Assembly (NCBI GenBank): GCA_036583965.1
Contig: JAZBQD010000015.1
Coordinates: 83,773,309 to 83,837,308, forward strand
DNA: 64,000 nt
From: Prunella strophiata
Taxonomy: Eukaryota > Chordata > Aves > Passeriformes > Prunellidae
Direction of reading: 5' to 3'
Positions within the stretch are counted from its first letter, which is position 1. Each line of letters opens with the position of its first letter. Under the pieces are notes generated by a model. That model was not told the origin of the DNA, did not search any database, and saw only the letters and a list, made by a program, of their open reading frames with translations. Positions 61,983-64,000 of this stretch are shown one piece after another. The position numbers and the translations under genes are program-made.

Positions 61983-64000
61983 GTAAGGACCGGCTGCAGG
62001 GGGGAGGCTCCTCGCCCTGGAGCTTTGGGGAGGAGGAGAAGGGAGGTGGAGGGAAAAGCGCGGGCGAGGGGACTGGGGAGGGGGGGCACACACACGGGAC
62101 GGGGACGACAAGAAGCGGCCCGGGTGGAAGTGGTGAGGGAGGAGGAGGAGGAAGGGGGTATGGAGAGGAGGATGGGGGAAGGCGGCCGCTCCAGGGAGAG
62201 GGGTTGCTGTAGGCGCCGCTGGCCCCGCGGCTCGGCGGCCCGGCGGGGCCTGGGGCGCTGGATCCGCCCGTGGATCCGGGAGGGCCGCGCGGGGGGAGGG
62301 GGAAGGGAAGCGGCGGCGGGCGCGTGTCCCCGGGAGTCCCGCGTGCGCCTTCCCGCCGCGCGAACCGGGATCGCCGCCGGCGAACCGGGACTGCCGCCGG
62401 GGCGGGAGGCGTGGGACACAGGGACGTGGGACGGAGGGATGCGCATCGTCCGCGTGGCTGCGAGGCCGCTGCCCGCCCGGGCGCGCAGGGCTCGGGCATC
62501 CCTGAGGCCGCTCCGGGCCGGCGCTCCCCGGGATCCCCCACGCCACTGAAACGAACACACACCCCCACACACCCTCTCCGAGCGGGGCCGGGGGGCTCCG
62601 GGCCCGCGGGGCCGCCCTGGGGCCGCCGAGCCGCTGCCCGCCCTGCGGCGAACCTTCCTCCCTCCCTCCTTCCCCCGGGCCCGGCCGCTCTCGCGGTATG
62701 GAAAGTGCCCGTGCTGGTGGAAGCAGAAAGTGATTTGTTGCCGCCAGCCCCTCCTTCCAGCCCTCGAAATGACTGGCAAGTCCCGGCTCCCGTTGGGAAG
62801 CGAAGACCGAGCTGCCGCCTCCCTGCCCGAACGGGGCTCCCGGGCGCGCGTTTTCCAGGCGCCCCGCTTGGTGCCGTGGGGTTTGGGTTTGTCCGCACTC
62901 AGGAGCTCGTGATCACAATCTTCTGGAAGTTCTGCTGGGAGTTAACGATCTAATGCTTGCTCTTTCGCTCCTCTTTACTACATTGGTATTGTAGCCATAT
63001 AAACTGCGTTCCTGTGTCTTTTTCTCCTTAAAGAGTTTTTGTTTGAGGCTTGATTTTATTGTTTATCCTGGGAGTAGAAAGTGGGTGTGCAAAAGCAGTG
63101 GGAGTACATGTGAGCCATGTAAAGTACATGCACGTGAAGAATAGTGGTTAGTATTGTAGAGTGAAAGTTAAGTAACAAAGTAAAAGCTGATTATAGGAAC
63201 CCTGTAAGAAGGAAAAGATGGGTGAAATCGCTGCACATCTTATGAACTTCCTGTAATTCTTCTTGAAATCAAAAATAGGAAAAAGTAGGGCTATAACAAG
63301 TTCATGTCACAGTTCCTCTCTGTTTAAAGCCATTAGCACCTAAACATGTAGACATGCCTCATCACCTTCTGAAATATTCTTAAAAGGTTTTTTTCATCCA
63401 TGTCATTGTATCTCTGAAGTATTTAATGGAAGTAAAAGTTTATCCACAGTTTAATGAAATTACTTTAAATAAATGTATTCCTGTACACGAAGAAAACTTG
63501 AACTGCTTTTTTGCACATTAATGAACCTAATGTTATTGTTGAGTTACAAAGACAGCTGGCAAGCTGTATTGGCAGCCTGGAGTGGCCTGAGATGCTGCTG
63601 GGCTGATGTGTCTTGTCTGGCACCTGAGCTACCAGCTGGCTTTTCCAGAATTTAGGATGAGGTTATTACATAACTCCAAAATACATACAATAGCAAAACA
63701 ACATTCTTAAAGGTTTTGGTGTCGCTTTCTGCTATTAAGAGAAGGAAGACTTACCTGGAACAGCTTGAATAGATGTGATTTGTATTGTATTCAATATTTT
63801 TATAATGTCTTGAAGTACCTTTAATGTGCTAACTGGGGACTTACACAGGATCCTGGATCCAACTAAAAGAAATTTGAGGAGCACACAGTTCCCTTAAAAT
63901 TCTCCTTGTGACATTTCCCCACTTATGTCACAGATAGACTTGCTCAGGATGGCAAATCCAGGTTGAAGAAGTTTTGCATTTAATGCTGCTTCTTTTTTTA
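61983..64000 (+). other. First intron of the plus-strand gene (incomplete)
   Basis: Starts GTAAGG and runs G-rich to about 62.3 kb, CpG-rich to 62.93 kb, then AT-rich. No second exon is recognised before the right edge. The long open frames on both strands between 61.5 and 62.95 kb come from stop-codon scarcity in GC-rich DNA. Confidence 0.5.
63755..63832 (-). other. Exon-like segment, minus strand, unproven
   Basis: Consensus donor TTCCAG|GTAAGTC and a modest acceptor (CCTGTGTAAGTCCCCAG) bound 78 bp. One frame is open and encodes STLKVLQDIIKILNTIQITS. It leaves one base, which does not match the 59.8 kb exon directly, so at least one further exon would be needed. If real, the minus-strand gene would extend past the right edge and the CpG-island exon would lie within its intron. 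Confidence 0.2.

Larger units (their letters stand above)
61350..62930 (+). promoter_or_regulatory. CpG island with promoter of a plus-strand gene
   Basis: About 1.6 kb of very GC- and CpG-rich DNA in an AT-rich landscape. Near 61,900-61,945 it has a (CGG)n-like GGCGGCGGCGGCAGC run and an ETS-type CGGAAGT element. No TATA box is seen, which is usual for CpG-island housekeeping promoters. Immediately after the first donor the plus strand becomes strongly G-rich (61,998-62,200), the GC-skew typical of sequence just downstream of a start site, which supports rightward transcription. No good minus-strand donor was seen in the island. Confidence 0.85.

Noticed and set aside
61533..62953. Large open frames (up to about 390 codons) on both strands of the CpG island
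   Set aside because: Stop codons are rare in GC-rich DNA. The frames overlap each other on opposite strands and are rich in Pro, Arg, Gly and Ser without domains.

Overview
The window looks like nuclear DNA of a songbird (order Passeriformes). It carries several CR1 non-LTR retrotransposon fragments of the avian type. At about 60.93-61.08 kb it holds a tRNA-Ile-headed SINE with a CR1-like tail, the structure of TguSINE1, which I know from passerine genomes. There are no operons, no Shine-Dalgarno-led genes, and almost no long open reading frames outside low-complexity or GC-rich DNA. Most of the window is AT-rich, repeat-poor non-coding sequence.

Layout. 1-48.4 kb is mostly non-coding. It holds CR1 fragments (about 0.8-1.0, 7.1-7.5, 25.7 and 32.6-33.3 kb), a degenerate minisatellite (1.02-1.24 kb), two copies of an unnamed 281-bp dispersed repeat (7.64 and 39.87 kb), an 851-base uninterrupted poly-C tract (20,294-21,144) that is either a sequencing/assembly artefact or an extreme homopolymer, a few isolated exon-like segments, and a small GC-box/CpG cluster at 44.6 kb. 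From 59.8 down to 48.5 kb the minus strand carries four exon-like segments with good splice sites. They share one open frame with matching phases and end in a stop codon followed by AATAAA signals. I read this as the 3' part of an unidentified minus-strand gene. Just upstream (59.9-60.9 kb) the minus strand has C2H2-like zinc-finger coding sequence broken by stops and frame changes, which looks like a decaying gene or exon, with the SINE beside it.

61.35-62.93 kb is a strong CpG island. An antisense CR1 copy lies inside its upstream half. The likely promoter and first exon of a plus-strand gene follow: an ATG in strong Kozak context at 61,945, 12 complete codons, then a GTAAGG splice donor at 61,983. 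The rest of that gene lies beyond the right edge, and 62-64 kb is its first intron. I could not name either gene.

Limits: exon calls were made by eye from splice motifs, open frames and phase. Individual short open exons arise easily by chance, so only the phase-linked minus-strand chain and the CpG-island first exon have more than modest support. All coordinates for repeats are approximate at the edges unless the motif is exact.
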